Shown here: in pieces, positions 18,899-30,510 of the stretch
Layout: each line of letters starts with the position of its first letter
Position numbering within the stretch: position 1 is the stretch's first letter
Assembly (NCBI RefSeq): GCF_004346265.1
Contig: NZ_SMAP01000001.1
Span: 434,001-498,000, forward strand
Reading direction: 5' to 3'
DNA length: 64,000 nucleotides
Source of the DNA: Thermomonas haemolytica
GTDB lineage: Bacteria; Pseudomonadota; Gammaproteobacteria; Xanthomonadales; Xanthomonadaceae
The notes under the pieces: generated by a model
The model's database searches: none
What the model saw: the letters and a program-made list of their open reading frames with translations, nothing else
Told to the model about the DNA's origin: nothing
Made by a program: the position numbers and the translations under genes

Positions 18899-18904
18899 TA
18901 TAAT
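18899..18904 (+). promoter_or_regulatory. -10 element of frr
   Basis: A consensus TATAAT inside ctatataatcg lies 40 bp upstream of the frr ATG. No good -35 is visible, so this is a partial promoter match. It suggests frr can be transcribed independently of pyrH. Confidence 0.45.
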
Positions 18905-18943
18905 CGCCGGTTCGCAGAACACCACCCCCGGAGCCACGCCGCC

Positions 18944-19501
18944 ATGTTGAACGAGATCAAGAAAGACGCCCAGGCCCGCATGGCCAAGAGCATCGAGGCG
19001 CTGCGCCACAACCTGGTCAAGGTGCGCACCGGGCGCGCCTCCACCGGGCTGGTCGATTCCATCAAAGTGGTGGCCTATGGCAGCGAAGTGCCGCTGTCGC
19101 AGGTGGCCAGCGTGTCGGTGGCCGACGCCCGCTCGCTGGTGATCACGCCGTGGGACAAGACCGTGGTGGGCGCGGTGGAGAAGGCGATCCTCGCCTCCGA
19201 CCTGGGCCTGACCCCGAACACCGCCGGCACCACCATCCGCCTGAACCTGCCGGCGCTGACCGAGGAGCGCCGCCGCGACCTGACCAAGGTGGTGCATGGC
19301 GAGGGCGAGGACGCCAAGGTGGCCATCCGCAACATCCGCCGCGACGCCAACCACCAGGTGAAGGAGCTGCTGAAGGACAAGCAGATCACCGAGGACGAGA
19401 GCGCGCGCGCCGAGGCCGAGATCCAGAAGATCACCGACGCGGCGATCAAGGACGTGGACGAGGTGGTGAAGGCCAAGGAAGCCGAGCTGATGGCGGTCTG
19501 A
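18944..19501 (+). CDS. frr: Ribosome recycling factor
   Basis: With EF-G, this factor splits post-termination ribosomes. The 185-residue length is exact for the family. Diagnostic stretches are [12 protein letters not shown] near residue 25 and the C-terminal [14 protein letters not shown]. The start ATG encodes [13 protein letters not shown]. The gene lies between pyrH and uppS. Confidence 0.98.
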   Translation: MLNEIKKDAQARMAKSIEALRHNLVKVRTGRASTGLVDSIKVVAYGSEVPLSQVASVSVADARSLVITPWDKTVVGAVEKAILASDLGLTPNTAGTTIRLNLPALTEERRRDLTKVVHGEGEDAKVAIRNIRRDANHQVKELLKDKQITEDESARAEAEIQKITDAAIKDVDEVVKAKEAELMAV

Positions 19502-19572
19502 GCGGCCGCACCGGACCGCCCGCCGATGCCCTTCCCGCGCATGCCCTCGCCGCACATGCCCGTGCCCGCCGC

Positions 19573-20322
19573 GTGAGCGCCCTGCCCGCCCCGGTGCCCC
19601 GCCATCTGGCCATCGTGATGGATGGCAACGGCCGCTGGGCGCAGCAGCGGCACCGCCCGCGGCTGGTCGGGCACCGCGCCGGCGCGCGCGCGGTCAATCG
19701 ATGCGTGGAGTTCTGCCTGCAGCGCGGGATCGCGGCACTGACCCTGTTCGCCTTCTCCAGCGAGAACTGGAGGCGGCCGGCCGAGGAGGTCGGCGGCCTG
19801 ATGAAGCTGTTCCTCGGCGCGCTGGAGCGCGAGGTGGACGAGTTGCACCGGCTGGGCGTGCGCCTGCGCTTCATCGGCGAGCGCGCGCGCTTCGACGCCC
19901 CGCTGCAGGCGCGGATGCAGGCGGCCGAAGCGCTGACCGCCGGCAACGCGCGCCTGGCCCTGACCATCGCCGCCAGCTACGGCGGCCGCCAGGACATCGC
20001 CAGCGCCGCGCGCGCCCTGGCCGAGGACGTGGCCGCCGGGCGCCTGCGCCCGGAACAGATCGACGAGGACGCGCTGGGCGCACGCATGGCGCTGGCCGAC
20101 CTGCCCGCGCCGGACCTGTTCATCCGCACCGGCGGCGAGCTGCGCATCAGCAATTTCCTGCTGTGGCAGCTGGCCTACACCGAGCTGTGGTTCACCGATA
20201 CCCTGTGGCCCGAGGTCGATGCCGGCGTGCTGGACGCGGCGCTGGCCGACTACGCCGTCCGCGAGCGCCGCTTCGGCCTGACCGGCGAGCAGGTACGCCA
20301 CCCCAGCGGGAGAACCTCTTGA
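19573..20322 (+). CDS. uppS: Isoprenyl (undecaprenyl) diphosphate synthase
   Basis: UppS extends FPP to the C55 lipid carrier for peptidoglycan and O-antigen. The 249-residue protein has [10 protein letters not shown] (Asp17 binds Mg and diphosphate), FAFSSENW, and [15 protein letters not shown] with the final RERRFG. The frame is open far upstream, but the GTG at 19573 places the [10 protein letters not shown] motif at the usual distance from the N-terminus. There is no closer ATG. The stop overlaps the TTG start of cdsA. Confidence 0.93.
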   Translation: MSALPAPVPRHLAIVMDGNGRWAQQRHRPRLVGHRAGARAVNRCVEFCLQRGIAALTLFAFSSENWRRPAEEVGGLMKLFLGALEREVDELHRLGVRLRFIGERARFDAPLQARMQAAEALTAGNARLALTIAASYGGRQDIASAARALAEDVAAGRLRPEQIDEDALGARMALADLPAPDLFIRTGGELRISNFLLWQLAYTELWFTDTLWPEVDAGVLDAALADYAVRERRFGLTGEQVRHPSGRTS

Positions 20323-21170
20323 CCCGAACCCGTGTACTGGCCGCCCTGGCCATGGCCCCGGTCGCCATCGGCGCCGTCCTGCTGCTGCCCACCAGCTGGC
20401 TGATGCTGCCCAGCGCGGTGGTGTTCCTGCTCGCGCTGTGGGAGTGGCTGCGGCTGGCCGAGGTGGAGGACACCCTGGCACGCAGCATCCTGCTGGCCTG
20501 CAACCTGGCGCTGATGGTCGCGCTGGTGTGGGGCTCGCGCTCGCAGCACGCCGGCGCGCTGCCGCTGTTCCAGGTTGCCGTGGTGCTGGGCGTGGCCTGG
20601 TGGCTGCTGAGCCTGCTGTGGCTGCGCCACTACGACTTCGCCGCCCGCCACGACGGCAATGCGCGGATGTTCAAGCTGGCCGCCGGGACCGCGGCGATCG
20701 TGCCGGCCTGGTGCGCGCTGGCCCTGATCCACGCCAGCCAGCCCAGCGGCCACCGCTGGCTGCTGCTGGCCCTGCTGCTGGTCTGGGCGGCCGACACCGG
20801 CGCCTACTTCACCGGCCGCCGCTTCGGCGGGCAGTGGTTCGGCGGGCGCCGGCTGGCGCCGCGGATCAGCCCGAACAAGACCTGGGAAGGCGTGGTCGGC
20901 GGCGTGGTACTGGCCATGCTGGTCGCGGTACTGGGCGCGCTGGTGATCGGCGCGCACGCGGCGCAGCTACCCGGCATCGCGCTGGTGGCGGCGATCACCG
21001 TGCTGTTCGCGGTCGCTGGCGACCTGTTCGAAAGCCTGCTCAAGCGTCACGCCGGGCTGAAGGATTCCGGCACCCTGATCCCCGGCCACGGCGGCGTGCT
21101 GGACCGGATGGACAGCGTGCTGGCCGCGCTGCCGGTATTCGCACTGGGCAAGATCTGGCTGGGGTTCTGA
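20319..21170 (+). CDS. cdsA: Phosphatidate cytidylyltransferase
   Basis: CdsA makes CDP-diacylglycerol, the branch point of phospholipid synthesis, in the inner membrane. The 283-residue protein has about eight membrane helices and the C-terminal signature region [12 protein letters not shown] followed by [21 protein letters not shown], ending in DRMDS. The TTG start at 20319 overlaps the uppS stop (TTGA) and has GGGAGA 6 nt upstream, so a non-ATG start is well supported. Confidence 0.94.
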   Translation: MTRTRVLAALAMAPVAIGAVLLLPTSWLMLPSAVVFLLALWEWLRLAEVEDTLARSILLACNLALMVALVWGSRSQHAGALPLFQVAVVLGVAWWLLSLLWLRHYDFAARHDGNARMFKLAAGTAAIVPAWCALALIHASQPSGHRWLLLALLLVWAADTGAYFTGRRFGGQWFGGRRLAPRISPNKTWEGVVGGVVLAMLVAVLGALVIGAHAAQLPGIALVAAITVLFAVAGDLFESLLKRHAGLKDSGTLIPGHGGVLDRMDSVLAALPVFALGKIWLGF

Positions 21171-21172
21171 AG

Positions 21173-22338
<1,166 letters not shown>

Positions 22339-22342
<4 letters not shown>

Positions 22343-23706
22343 GCGGCATGGGCTCGGTGCTCGGCTCGATCTGGTGGCTGCTGGTGGCGCTGGGGGTGCT
22401 GGTCACCTTCCATGAATTCGGCCACTTCTGGGTCGCGCGCCGCTTCGGGGTCAAGGTGCTGCGCTTCTCGATTGGCTTCGGCAAGCCGCTGTGGCGCTGG
22501 CACGGCAAGGACGGCACCGAATATGTGATTGCCGCGCTGCCGCTGGGCGGCTACGTGCGCATGCTGGACGAGCGCGAGGGCGATGTCCCCGCCACCGAGG
22601 CGCACCTGGCCTTCAACCGCAAGCCGGTGCTGCAGCGGATGGCGATCGTCGCCGCCGGCCCATTGGCGAACCTGCTGCTGGCGTTCCTGCTGCTGTGGGG
22701 GATGCTGGTCATCGGCCGTCCCGACTATGCCCCGGTGGTGGGCCAGGCGCAGGCTATCGCCGCCGAGGCCGGCCTGCAGCCGGGCGACCGCGTACTGCGG
22801 GTGGGCGACCGCGCCACCCCGACCTGGAGCGAACTGCAGATGGCGCTGGTGGTGGCCGCACTGGATCGCCAGCCGGTGCCGCTGGAGATCCGCCGTGCGG
22901 ACGGCCAGGAGGTGCGCCGCACCCTGCCGCTGCAGCGGATCCCGCCGCAGGTGGACGAGCTGCACGCGCTGGGCGCGATCGGGCTGGTACCGCGCCATCT
23001 ATTGGTGCCGGCGGTGGTCGGCAGCGTGCGCGAGGGCAGCCCGGCCTGGGGCATGCTCGCCGAGGGCGATCGCATCACCGCCATCGACGGCCACCCGGTG
23101 GCCACCTTCGAGGACATCGCCCCGCTGGTACGCAAGCTCGGCCAGCGCGGCGGCCCCGGCATGGTCGAAGTCGAGCGCGACGGCGAGCGGCTGGCGCTGG
23201 AATTGACGCCACAACGGATCACCGGCCGCGACGGCCAGCCGCAGTGGATCCTGGGCATCACCAATGCCCCGGCCGGCACCCCGCCGCGCGATGCGGTGCT
23301 GCGCCTGTCGGCCTTGCCGGCGATCCCGGCGGCCGTGCGCGAAACCGGGTTCCAGGTGCGGCAGCTGGTGGACATGCTGGGGCGCGCGGTCAGCGGCCAG
23401 GTGGCGGTCGAGAACACGGTGTCCGGGCCGATCACCATCGCCCGCGCCGCCAACGACTTCGCCGCGCGCGGCCCGGCCTGGTTCCTGAACTTCCTGGCCC
23501 TGCTGTCGGTCAGCCTGGCGTTGATCAACCTGCTGCCGATCCCCGTCTTGGACGGGGGTCACCTGCTGTATTACCTTATCGAGCTGGTCACCCGCCGCCC
23601 GCTGGGCGAACGGGCCATGGCCGTGGGCCAGTACATCGGGCTTGCGCTGGTCGCAGGCTTGATGGGACTGGCCTTCTACAACGACATCCTGCACCTGGTG
23701 TCGTGA
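22339..23706 (+). CDS. rseP: RIP metalloprotease RseP (site-2 protease)
   Basis: RseP cleaves anti-sigma factor RseA and signal-peptide remnants within the inner membrane. The 455-residue protein has the zinc motif HEFGH in the first helix (about residues 25-29) and LDGGHLLYY in the third, which completes the active site. Two PDZ domains lie between (about 115-200 and 215-300). Its ATG overlaps the dxr stop (ATGA). Location directly before bamA fits an envelope-stress role. Confidence 0.95.
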
Positions 23707-23812
23707 TGCAATACCCCTTACGCCGGCCGGCGCTGCATGCCGCGGCCCCCATCCCGTCGGGCGCCCGCGCAGGCATCCCCGGCGGGCCGCTCCGCACTAC
23801 AGGATGTCCCGC

Positions 23813-26278
23813 ATGACCCGACCCTTGTCCCGCCGCCTGCTGACCCTCGCACTGGCCTCGGCGCTCGCGCTGCCGGCCTGGGCGCAGACGGCGATCACGC
23901 CTTTCAAGGTCACCGACATCCGCATCGACGGCCTGCAGCGCATCAACCCGGGCACGGTGTTCACCTACCTGCCGGTGGAGCGCGGCGATACCCTCGACCA
24001 GGGCAAGGCCGCGGAGGCGCTGCGCGCGCTGTACAAAACCGGCTTCTTCCAGGACGTGCGGCTGGACCACGAAGGCGGCATCCTCGTGATCACCGTGGTC
24101 GAGCGCCCGGCGATCAACAAGCTCACCTTGTCGGGCAACAAGGACCTCAAGACCGAGGACCTGACCAAGGGCCTGAAGGAGATCGGGCTGGCCGAAGGCG
24201 AGACCTTCAACCCGCTGGACCTGGACCGGGTCACCCAGGAACTGACCCGCCAGTACAACAACCGCGGCAAGTACGGCGTGCAGATCAGCCCGAGCATGGA
24301 GCGCCTGGACCGCAACCGGGTGAACCTGACCATCACGATCAAGGAAGGCAAGGCGGCCAAGATCCGCCATATCAACCTGATCGGCAACGACAGCTTCAGC
24401 GACGAGGACATCACCAAGAACTGGGAGTCGCACACCAGCAACTGGCTGAGCTGGTACAAGCGCGACGACCAGTACTCGCGCGAGAAGCTCTCGGGCGACA
24501 TCGAAAAGCTCAATTCCTGGTACCTCGACCGCGGCTATGTGGACTTCAGCCTGGATTCCACCCAGGTGGCGATCAGCGCCGACCGCAAGGACATGTTCAT
24601 CACCGCCGGCCTGACCGAGGGCGAGGTGTACAACTTCGCCGATATCACGGTCTCCGGCGACACCGTGCTGCCGAAGGAAGACATCGAGAAGATCGCCGGC
24701 ATGATCAAGCCGGGCAATACGTTCTCGCGCGCGGCGCTGGAGTTCGTGTCGAATGCGATCACCCTGCGCCTGGCCAACATCGGCTATGCCTTCGCGCGGG
24801 TGAACCCGGTGCCGACCATCGACCGCGACAAGCGCACGGTGGCGATCGACTTCCAGGTGCAGCCGGGGCCGCGGGTGATGGTCCGCCGCATCGTGTTCAA
24901 GGGCAATACCCGCACCGCCGACGTGGTGCTGCGCCGCGAGATGCGCCAGTTCGAGGACAGCTGGTACTCGCAGGCGGCGATCGACCGCAGCAAGGTGCGC
25001 CTGGACCGCCTGGGCTACTTCGAGTCGGTCGATGTGGACACCCAGCCGGTCGCGGGCAGCGACGACCAGGTGGACGTGGTGTACACGGTGAAGGAAACCA
25101 CCTCCGGCAGCATCACCGCGGGCATTGGTTATTCGCAGCTGTCGGGCGTGAACCTGTCGCTGTCGCTGTCGGAGAACAACTTCCTCGGCACCGGCAACCG
25201 CACCTCGCTGGCGGTGACCCGCAGCGTCTACCAGAAGCGCTACGACTTCTCCTTCATGAACCCCTATTTCACCGATGACGGGGTCTCGCTCGGCTACAAC
25301 ATGTACTGGCGCGAGTTCGATTATTCGAACTTCAACGTCGCCCAGTATTCCAGCAACAGCGGTGCCTTCCAGGTGTTCCTGGGCGTGCCGCTGAGCGAGA
25401 GCGATTCGATCTCGCTGATGCTGGGCATCGACAAGAACCAGATCCTGGCCTACCAGGGCACCACCCCGCAGCCATTGGTGGATTACGTGGATGCGATCGG
25501 CAAGCGCACGTTCCACTCCTGGCGCGCCCAGGTCGGCTGGGGCCGCGATACCCGCAACAACTATTTCACCCCGGTGGTGGGGACCACCCAGAACCTGCTG
25601 CTGGAAGTCACCCTGCCCGGCTCCACGGTCGAGTACTACAAGCTCAGCTACGACATCGCCAAGTACTGGCCGCTGAGCCAGTCGCTGGTGGTGAAGACCG
25701 GGCTGAACCTGGGCTACGGCAATTCCTACGGCAAGGACTACGTCCGCAACATCTGCTTCACCCCGCCGACCCTGGTGGACACCAACAACGATGGCGTCGG
25801 CGACACCTACGTGCCCGGGCCCGCGCCGAGCGATCCGTGCCTGCCGACCTCGGGCGACTACGTGAAGACCGTGACGGCCAGCGGCCTGCCGTTCTTCGAG
25901 AACTTCTACGCCGGCGGCATCTCCTCCAGCGGCCGGGTGCGCGGCTTCATGGACAACACCCTGGGGCCGTCCTACACCTCTGCTTTCGGCTACAAGCAGC
26001 CGCTGGGCGGTTCGTTCCTGCTGGCCGGCTCGGTGGAAACCATCTTCCCGAAGCTGTTCGACAGCCCGTCCGCACGCGTCTCGGCCTTCCTCGACTTCGG
26101 CAACGTATACGACGGCTACAAGAACTTCAGCACCAGCGAGCTGCGCGCCTCGGTCGGCGTGGCCCTGCTGTGGCGCTCGCCGATGGGCCCGCTGTCGATC
26201 AGCTACGCACTGCCGGTGCGCAAGAAGGACGGCGACCAGATCGAGCGGCTGCAGTTCAACTTCGGCGGCCAGCTCTGA
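23813..26278 (+). CDS. bamA: Outer membrane protein assembly factor BamA
   Basis: BamA is the essential insertase for outer-membrane beta-barrels. The 821-residue protein has a signal peptide (cleavage near PAWAQ), five POTRA domains (about residues 25-420) and a 16-strand barrel, with the conserved VRGF of loop 6 (GRVRGFMDN). The ATG at 23813 has AGGA 8 nt upstream; the ATG at 23804 would overlap that site. An extracellular loop just before the VRGF region carries a Ca-binding-like DTNNDGVGD (about 656-664) between Cys648 and Cys676, probably a disulfide-closed loop. lpxD follows after 13 bp; a skp/ompH gene, often present here, is absent. Confidence 0.95.
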   Translation: MTRPLSRRLLTLALASALALPAWAQTAITPFKVTDIRIDGLQRINPGTVFTYLPVERGDTLDQGKAAEALRALYKTGFFQDVRLDHEGGILVITVVERPAINKLTLSGNKDLKTEDLTKGLKEIGLAEGETFNPLDLDRVTQELTRQYNNRGKYGVQISPSMERLDRNRVNLTITIKEGKAAKIRHINLIGNDSFSDEDITKNWESHTSNWLSWYKRDDQYSREKLSGDIEKLNSWYLDRGYVDFSLDSTQVAISADRKDMFITAGLTEGEVYNFADITVSGDTVLPKEDIEKIAGMIKPGNTFSRAALEFVSNAITLRLANIGYAFARVNPVPTIDRDKRTVAIDFQVQPGPRVMVRRIVFKGNTRTADVVLRREMRQFEDSWYSQAAIDRSKVRLDRLGYFESVDVDTQPVAGSDDQVDVVYTVKETTSGSITAGIGYSQLSGVNLSLSLSENNFLGTGNRTSLAVTRSVYQKRYDFSFMNPYFTDDGVSLGYNMYWREFDYSNFNVAQYSSNSGAFQVFLGVPLSESDSISLMLGIDKNQILAYQGTTPQPLVDYVDAIGKRTFHSWRAQVGWGRDTRNNYFTPVVGTTQNLLLEVTLPGSTVEYYKLSYDIAKYWPLSQSLVVKTGLNLGYGNSYGKDYVRNICFTPPTLVDTNNDGVGDTYVPGPAPSDPCLPTSGDYVKTVTASGLPFFENFYAGGISSSGRVRGFMDNTLGPSYTSAFGYKQPLGGSFLLAGSVETIFPKLFDSPSARVSAFLDFGNVYDGYKNFSTSELRASVGVALLWRSPMGPLSISYALPVRKKDGDQIERLQFNFGGQL

Positions 26279-26291
26279 CGGCAACCGCGGC

Positions 26292-27311
26292 ATGAACGCA
26301 CCGGTTTTCACTGCGTCCGGGCTGGCCCAACGCTTCGGGCTGGCCTTGCGCGGCGAGGATCGCGAGGTGCACGGCGTGGCCACCCTGGCCGAGGCAGGGC
26401 CGACGCAACTGGGCTTTCTCGCCAACCCGCGCTATCGCGGCCAGTTGTCCCAGACCCGCGCCGGCGTGGTGGTGCTGCGCGCGGAGGATGCCGAGGCCTT
26501 CGCCGGGAGCGCGCTGGTGGCGCGCGACCCCTACGTGGCGTTCGCGCGCATCGCCGCCCTGTTCGAAGGCCGGCCCGCGCGCGCGGCGGGCATCCATCCC
26601 AGCGCCGTGGTCGATCCCACTGCCCACGTCGATCCCGCGGCCCATGTCGGCCCGCACGCCAGCATCGGCGCGCGCAGCCGGATCGCGGCGGGCGCGGTGG
26701 TCGGGCCCGGCTGCGTGATCGGGGAGGACTGCGAGGTCGGCGAGGACTGCGAGCTGCAGGCACGGGTGACCCTGCTCACCCGCGTGCGCCTGGGCAAGCG
26801 CGTGCGCATCCTGCCCGGCGCGGTGCTCGGCGGCGCCGGCTTCGGCCTGGCGATGGACGCGGGGCACTGGATCAACGTCCCGCAACTGGGCGGCGTGGTG
26901 GTCGGCGACGACTGCGAAATCGGCGCCAACACCACGATCGACCGCGGCGCACTGGGCGACACCGTGCTCGAGGAGGACGTGCGCCTGGACAACCAGATCC
27001 AGATCGGCCACAACGTCCGCATCGGCGCGCACACCGCGATGGCCGGATGTTCCGCCGTCGCCGGCAGCGCGCGCATCGGCCGCTACTGCCTGATCGGCGG
27101 CGGCGCCGGCATCCTCGGCCACCTCGAGGTCTGCGACCGCGTGGTGGTGACCGCGATGTCGCTGGTGACCCATTCGATCCGGACTCCGGGCGAGTATTCT
27201 TCCGGCACCCCGTTGATGGACAATCGCAGCTGGCGCAAGAGCGCCGCACGCTTCAAGCAACTCGACCGCATCGCCCGGCGCGCCCCCGGCGGCGGCAAGG
27301 ACGACGAATGA
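26292..27311 (+). CDS. lpxD: UDP-3-O-(3-hydroxyacyl)glucosamine N-acyltransferase
   Basis: LpxD adds the second acyl chain in lipid A synthesis. The 339-residue protein has an N-terminal uridine-binding domain (to about residue 95) and a hexapeptide left-handed helix (IHPSAVVDPTAHV onward) with the catalytic His in QIGHNVRIG. A short C-terminal helical part follows. The stop overlaps the fabZ ATG by 4 bp, coupling lipid A and fatty-acid genes. Confidence 0.96.
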   Translation: MNAPVFTASGLAQRFGLALRGEDREVHGVATLAEAGPTQLGFLANPRYRGQLSQTRAGVVVLRAEDAEAFAGSALVARDPYVAFARIAALFEGRPARAAGIHPSAVVDPTAHVDPAAHVGPHASIGARSRIAAGAVVGPGCVIGEDCEVGEDCELQARVTLLTRVRLGKRVRILPGAVLGGAGFGLAMDAGHWINVPQLGGVVVGDDCEIGANTTIDRGALGDTVLEEDVRLDNQIQIGHNVRIGAHTAMAGCSAVAGSARIGRYCLIGGGAGILGHLEVCDRVVVTAMSLVTHSIRTPGEYSSGTPLMDNRSWRKSAARFKQLDRIARRAPGGGKDDE

Positions 27312-27778
27312 ACGACCCGAACACCGACGTGCAACTGCCGGTCACCAGCGCCGAGATCGAACGCCTGCTGCCGCACCGCTATCCGTTCCTGCTGGTGGAC
27401 CGGGTGGTCGAATTCGAGAAGGACAAGCGCGTGCTGGCGTACAAGAACGTCAGCTACAACGAACCCTTCTTCAGCGGCCACTTCCCCGGACATCAGGTGA
27501 TGCCCGGCGTGCTGATCGTGGAGGCGCTGGCCCAGGCCGGCGGCCTGCTGACCCAGCTCTCGCGCGATCCCGGCGCGGGCGAGGGCCAGATCTTCTACCT
27601 GGTCAAGGTGGACAACGCCAAGTTCAGCAAGATGGTGGTTCCGGGCGATCGCCTCGAACTGGAGGTCGAGCTGAAGCGGCGCATCCGCAACATGGCCCAG
27701 TACGCCGGCGTGGCCCGGGTGGACGGCGAGAAGGTGGCCTGCGCCGAGATTCTGTGCGCGGCCGCCAGCCAGGGCTGA
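27308..27778 (+). CDS. fabZ: 3-hydroxyacyl-ACP dehydratase
   Basis: FabZ dehydrates 3-hydroxyacyl-ACP and so competes with the LpxA/LpxD branch for the same substrates. The 156-residue hot-dog protein has [14 protein letters not shown], the active-site His58 in [13 protein letters not shown], and Glu72 in IVEALAQ. The start ATG at 27308 is within the lpxD stop. lpxA follows after 4 bp. Confidence 0.97.
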   Translation: MNDPNTDVQLPVTSAEIERLLPHRYPFLLVDRVVEFEKDKRVLAYKNVSYNEPFFSGHFPGHQVMPGVLIVEALAQAGGLLTQLSRDPGAGEGQIFYLVKVDNAKFSKMVVPGDRLELEVELKRRIRNMAQYAGVARVDGEKVACAEILCAAASQG

Positions 27779-27782
27779 CCCG

Positions 27783-28577
27783 ATGGCCGGCGACCCCGCA
27801 GCCCTGATCCACCCGACCGCCGTGATCGATCCCGGCGCGCGCCTTGGCACGGGCGTGCAGGTCGGCGCGTACGCGGTGATCGGCGCCGAGGTGGAGATCG
27901 GCGACGGCACCCGGATCGGCCCGCACTGCCTGATCGAGGGCCCGACCCGGATCGGGCGCGACAACGTGATCCACGGCCATGCCGCGATCGGCGGCGCGCC
28001 GCAGGACAAGAAATACCGGGGCGAGCGCGTTGCACTGGAAATCGGCGACGGCAACGTGATCCGCGAATTCGTCACCATCAACCGCGGCACCGGCGATGGC
28101 GGTGGCGTCACCCGGGTCGGCAGCCGCAACTGGATCCTCGCCTACTGCCACGTCGCCCACGATTGCCAGGTGGGCGACGACTGCGTGTTCTCCAACAACG
28201 CCACCCTGGCCGGGCACGTGACGGTGGGCAACCACGTCATCCTCAGCGGCTTCGCCGGGGTGCACCAGTTCTGCCGGATCGGCGACCACGCCTTCATCGG
28301 CATGGGGGCCTTCGTCAACGGCGACGTGCCGCCCTACCTGATGGTGGCGCAGGAAAAATACGCACGCCCGCGCGGCATCAACGCCGAAGGCCTCAAGCGC
28401 CGCGGCTTCGACGCCGCCCGCATCGCCGCGATCAAGCGCGCCTACCGCGCGCTGTACATGGGCGAGGCGAAGCTGGACGAGGCCAAGGCCGAGATCGCCG
28501 AAATCGCCGCCGCCAGCGACGACGTGCGCGCGTTCCTCGAGTTCATCGACGCCGGCGAGCGGCCGTTGCTGCGGTGA
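27783..28577 (+). CDS. lpxA: UDP-N-acetylglucosamine acyltransferase
   Basis: LpxA performs the first acylation of lipid A synthesis. The 264-residue protein starts with left-handed beta-helix repeats ([14 protein letters not shown]), has the catalytic His126 in [11 protein letters not shown], and ends in a C-terminal helical domain. The length matches E. coli LpxA (262). It is separated from lpxB by a 118-bp gap filled mostly by a large foldback repeat. Confidence 0.97.
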   Translation: MAGDPAALIHPTAVIDPGARLGTGVQVGAYAVIGAEVEIGDGTRIGPHCLIEGPTRIGRDNVIHGHAAIGGAPQDKKYRGERVALEIGDGNVIREFVTINRGTGDGGGVTRVGSRNWILAYCHVAHDCQVGDDCVFSNNATLAGHVTVGNHVILSGFAGVHQFCRIGDHAFIGMGAFVNGDVPPYLMVAQEKYARPRGINAEGLKRRGFDAARIAAIKRAYRALYMGEAKLDEAKAEIAEIAAASDDVRAFLEFIDAGERPLLR

Positions 28578-28591
28578 ATCCGATCGGCTTC

Positions 28592-28672
28592 GTCGCGGCT
28601 GAGGCGGGGGCGCACTCCAAGTCGCTCCACGTTATTCGCTTTGTTGGAGCACGCCCCCGCCTCAGCCGCGAC
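28592..28672. repeat. Large foldback (REP-like) element between lpxA and lpxB
   Basis: Two perfect 21-bp arms (28592-28612 and 28652-28672) are followed inward by a CA/CA mismatch and a further 6-bp pair ctccaa/ttggag, around a 23-nt loop. Motifs such as ttgttggagc and cagccgcgac resemble REP units found in pseudomonads and Xanthomonadaceae. No U-run follows. In RNA it would form a very stable hairpin between two genes that are usually adjacent. Confidence 0.7.
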
Positions 28673-28695
28673 CCGATTGACGCGCGGGAAGCAGC

Positions 28696-29832
28696 ATGAC
28701 GGTTCGCATCGCCCTCTGCGCCGGCGAGACCTCCGGCGACCAGCTCGGCGCCGACCTGGTGGCGGCGCTGCGCGAACGCTTCCCCGATGCGCAGTTCGCC
28801 GGCATCGGCGGTGAGGCCATGCGCGCGGCCGGCGTGGACACCTGGTGGGATGCCAGCGAACTGGCGGTGATGGGGCTGGCCGAGGTGCTGGCGCATCTGC
28901 CGCGCCTGCTCCGGCTGCGCCAGACGTTCCGCCAGCGCGTGCTCGCCTGGCAACCGGATGTGTTCATCGGCATCGATGCGCCCGACTTCAACCTCGGCGT
29001 GGAGCGCTGGCTGAAGCGGCGCGGCGTGCGCACCGTGCACGATGTCAGCCCGTCGGTCTGGGCCTGGCGCGAACACCGCGCGGCGAAGATCGGCGCGAGC
29101 GCAGACCGCGTGCTCTGCCTGTTCCCGATGGAGCCGCCGATCTACGCCCGGCACGGCATCGATGCCGCCTTCATCGGCCACCCGCTGGCCGATGCCATCC
29201 CGCTGCAGCCAGACCGCGCCGGCGCGCGCGCCGCGCTGGGCGAACCGGCCGACGCGCCGATCCTCGCGCTGCTGCCCGGCAGCCGGCTGGGCGAGATCCG
29301 CCGCATGCTGCCCGACTTCGCCGCGGCGGCGCGCCTGCTGGCGCACGACGTGCCCGGCCTGCGGGTGCTGGTACCGGCCGCGAACGCGCACTGCCGCGCC
29401 GCGATCGATGCGCTGCTTCGCGATGCGCCGCTGTTCCGCGTCATCGACGGCCAGGCCCAGCGCAGCATGATCGCCAGCGACGTGGTGCTGCTCGCCTCTG
29501 GCACCGCCGCGCTGGAAGCCATGCTGTGCAAGCGCCCGATGGTGGTGGGCCACCGCATCGCGCCGCTGACCTACCGCATCGTCAAATGGCTGGGCCTGCT
29601 GAAGTCGCGGTTCGTCAGCCTGCCGAACGTGCTGGCCGGCGAAGCGCTGATCCCCGAACTGCTGCAGGACGACTGCACGCCCGGCAGGCTGCACGCCGCC
29701 CTGCTGCACTGGTTCCGCGATCCCGGCGCGGTGGCCGCGCTGCAGCCGCGCTTCCTCGCCCTGCACGAAACCTTGCGCCGCGATGCGTCCCGCCGGGCCG
29801 CCGACGCGGTGGCGGAGCTGCTGCCGCGATGA
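28696..29832 (+). CDS. lpxB: Lipid-A-disaccharide synthase
   Basis: LpxB joins UDP-diacylglucosamine and lipid X at the inner membrane. The 378-residue protein shows [14 protein letters not shown] at the N-terminus, IDAPDFNLG, the SVWAWRE segment, [10 protein letters not shown] and the sugar-nucleotide-binding [19 protein letters not shown]. It is coupled to rnhB by a 4-bp overlap. Confidence 0.96.
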   Translation: MTVRIALCAGETSGDQLGADLVAALRERFPDAQFAGIGGEAMRAAGVDTWWDASELAVMGLAEVLAHLPRLLRLRQTFRQRVLAWQPDVFIGIDAPDFNLGVERWLKRRGVRTVHDVSPSVWAWREHRAAKIGASADRVLCLFPMEPPIYARHGIDAAFIGHPLADAIPLQPDRAGARAALGEPADAPILALLPGSRLGEIRRMLPDFAAAARLLAHDVPGLRVLVPAANAHCRAAIDALLRDAPLFRVIDGQAQRSMIASDVVLLASGTAALEAMLCKRPMVVGHRIAPLTYRIVKWLGLLKSRFVSLPNVLAGEALIPELLQDDCTPGRLHAALLHWFRDPGAVAALQPRFLALHETLRRDASRRAADAVAELLPR

Positions 29833-30446
29833 GCCTGCGCGTGGCCGGCATCGACGAGGCCGGGCGCGGGCCACTGGCCGGGCCGGTGGTGGTGGCCGCG
29901 GTGGTGTTCTCGCCGGGTCGGGTGCCGGTGAACGGGCTGGACGATTCCAAGGCGCTGACCGAGAAACAGCGCGAGCTGCTCTACCCGCGCATCTTGGAGC
30001 GTGCGCTGGCGTGGAAGATCGTGTTCGTCGAGGCCGAGGAGATCGACCGCCGCAACATCTTCCAGGCCACCATGCACGGCATGCGCGAGGCGCTGCTCGG
30101 CGTTATGCACGTGGCCGACTGCGCGCGCATCGACGGCAACCGCCTGCCCAAGGACCTGCCCTGCCCGGCCGAGGCCTGGGTCGGCGGCGACGCCCGCGAC
30201 CGCAGCATCATGGCTGCCTCGATCCTGGCCAAGGTCGCGCGCGACGCACGCATGCGGGACTTGCACGCGCAGTACCCGCAATACGGCTTCGACCGCCACA
30301 AGGGCTACCCCAGCCCACTGCACCTCGACGCCCTGCGCCGCTTCGGGCCCTGCCCGGCGCACCGCCGCAGCTTTGCCCCGGTCCGCGCCGCCCTGGCGGC
30401 AACGCCGGTGCAGGCCGCGCTGCCCGGATTTCCGCCAGCCACCTGA
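29829..30446 (+). CDS. rnhB: Ribonuclease HII
   Basis: RNase HII removes ribonucleotides from DNA hybrids. The 205-residue protein has [15 protein letters not shown] with the first acidic pair (Asp9, Glu10), a [11 protein letters not shown] segment, the third acid in [10 protein letters not shown], and [11 protein letters not shown]. The ATG at 29829 overlaps the lpxB stop. In many proteobacteria dnaE follows directly; here a 3 kb insertion intervenes. Confidence 0.96.
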   Translation: MSLRVAGIDEAGRGPLAGPVVVAAVVFSPGRVPVNGLDDSKALTEKQRELLYPRILERALAWKIVFVEAEEIDRRNIFQATMHGMREALLGVMHVADCARIDGNRLPKDLPCPAEAWVGGDARDRSIMAASILAKVARDARMRDLHAQYPQYGFDRHKGYPSPLHLDALRRFGPCPAHRRSFAPVRAALAATPVQAALPGFPPAT

Positions 30447-30510
30447 GCCGGGTGCGGACGGCAAACCAGCGTTAGCCAAAATCAACCATCTTGAGCTGGA
30501 TACATGCCGC

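Noticed and set aside
23588-26425. A 945-codon minus-strand frame opposite bamA
   Set aside because: Composition is that of a high-GC shadow frame (long His/Val/Arg runs) and the plus strand is clearly bamA.
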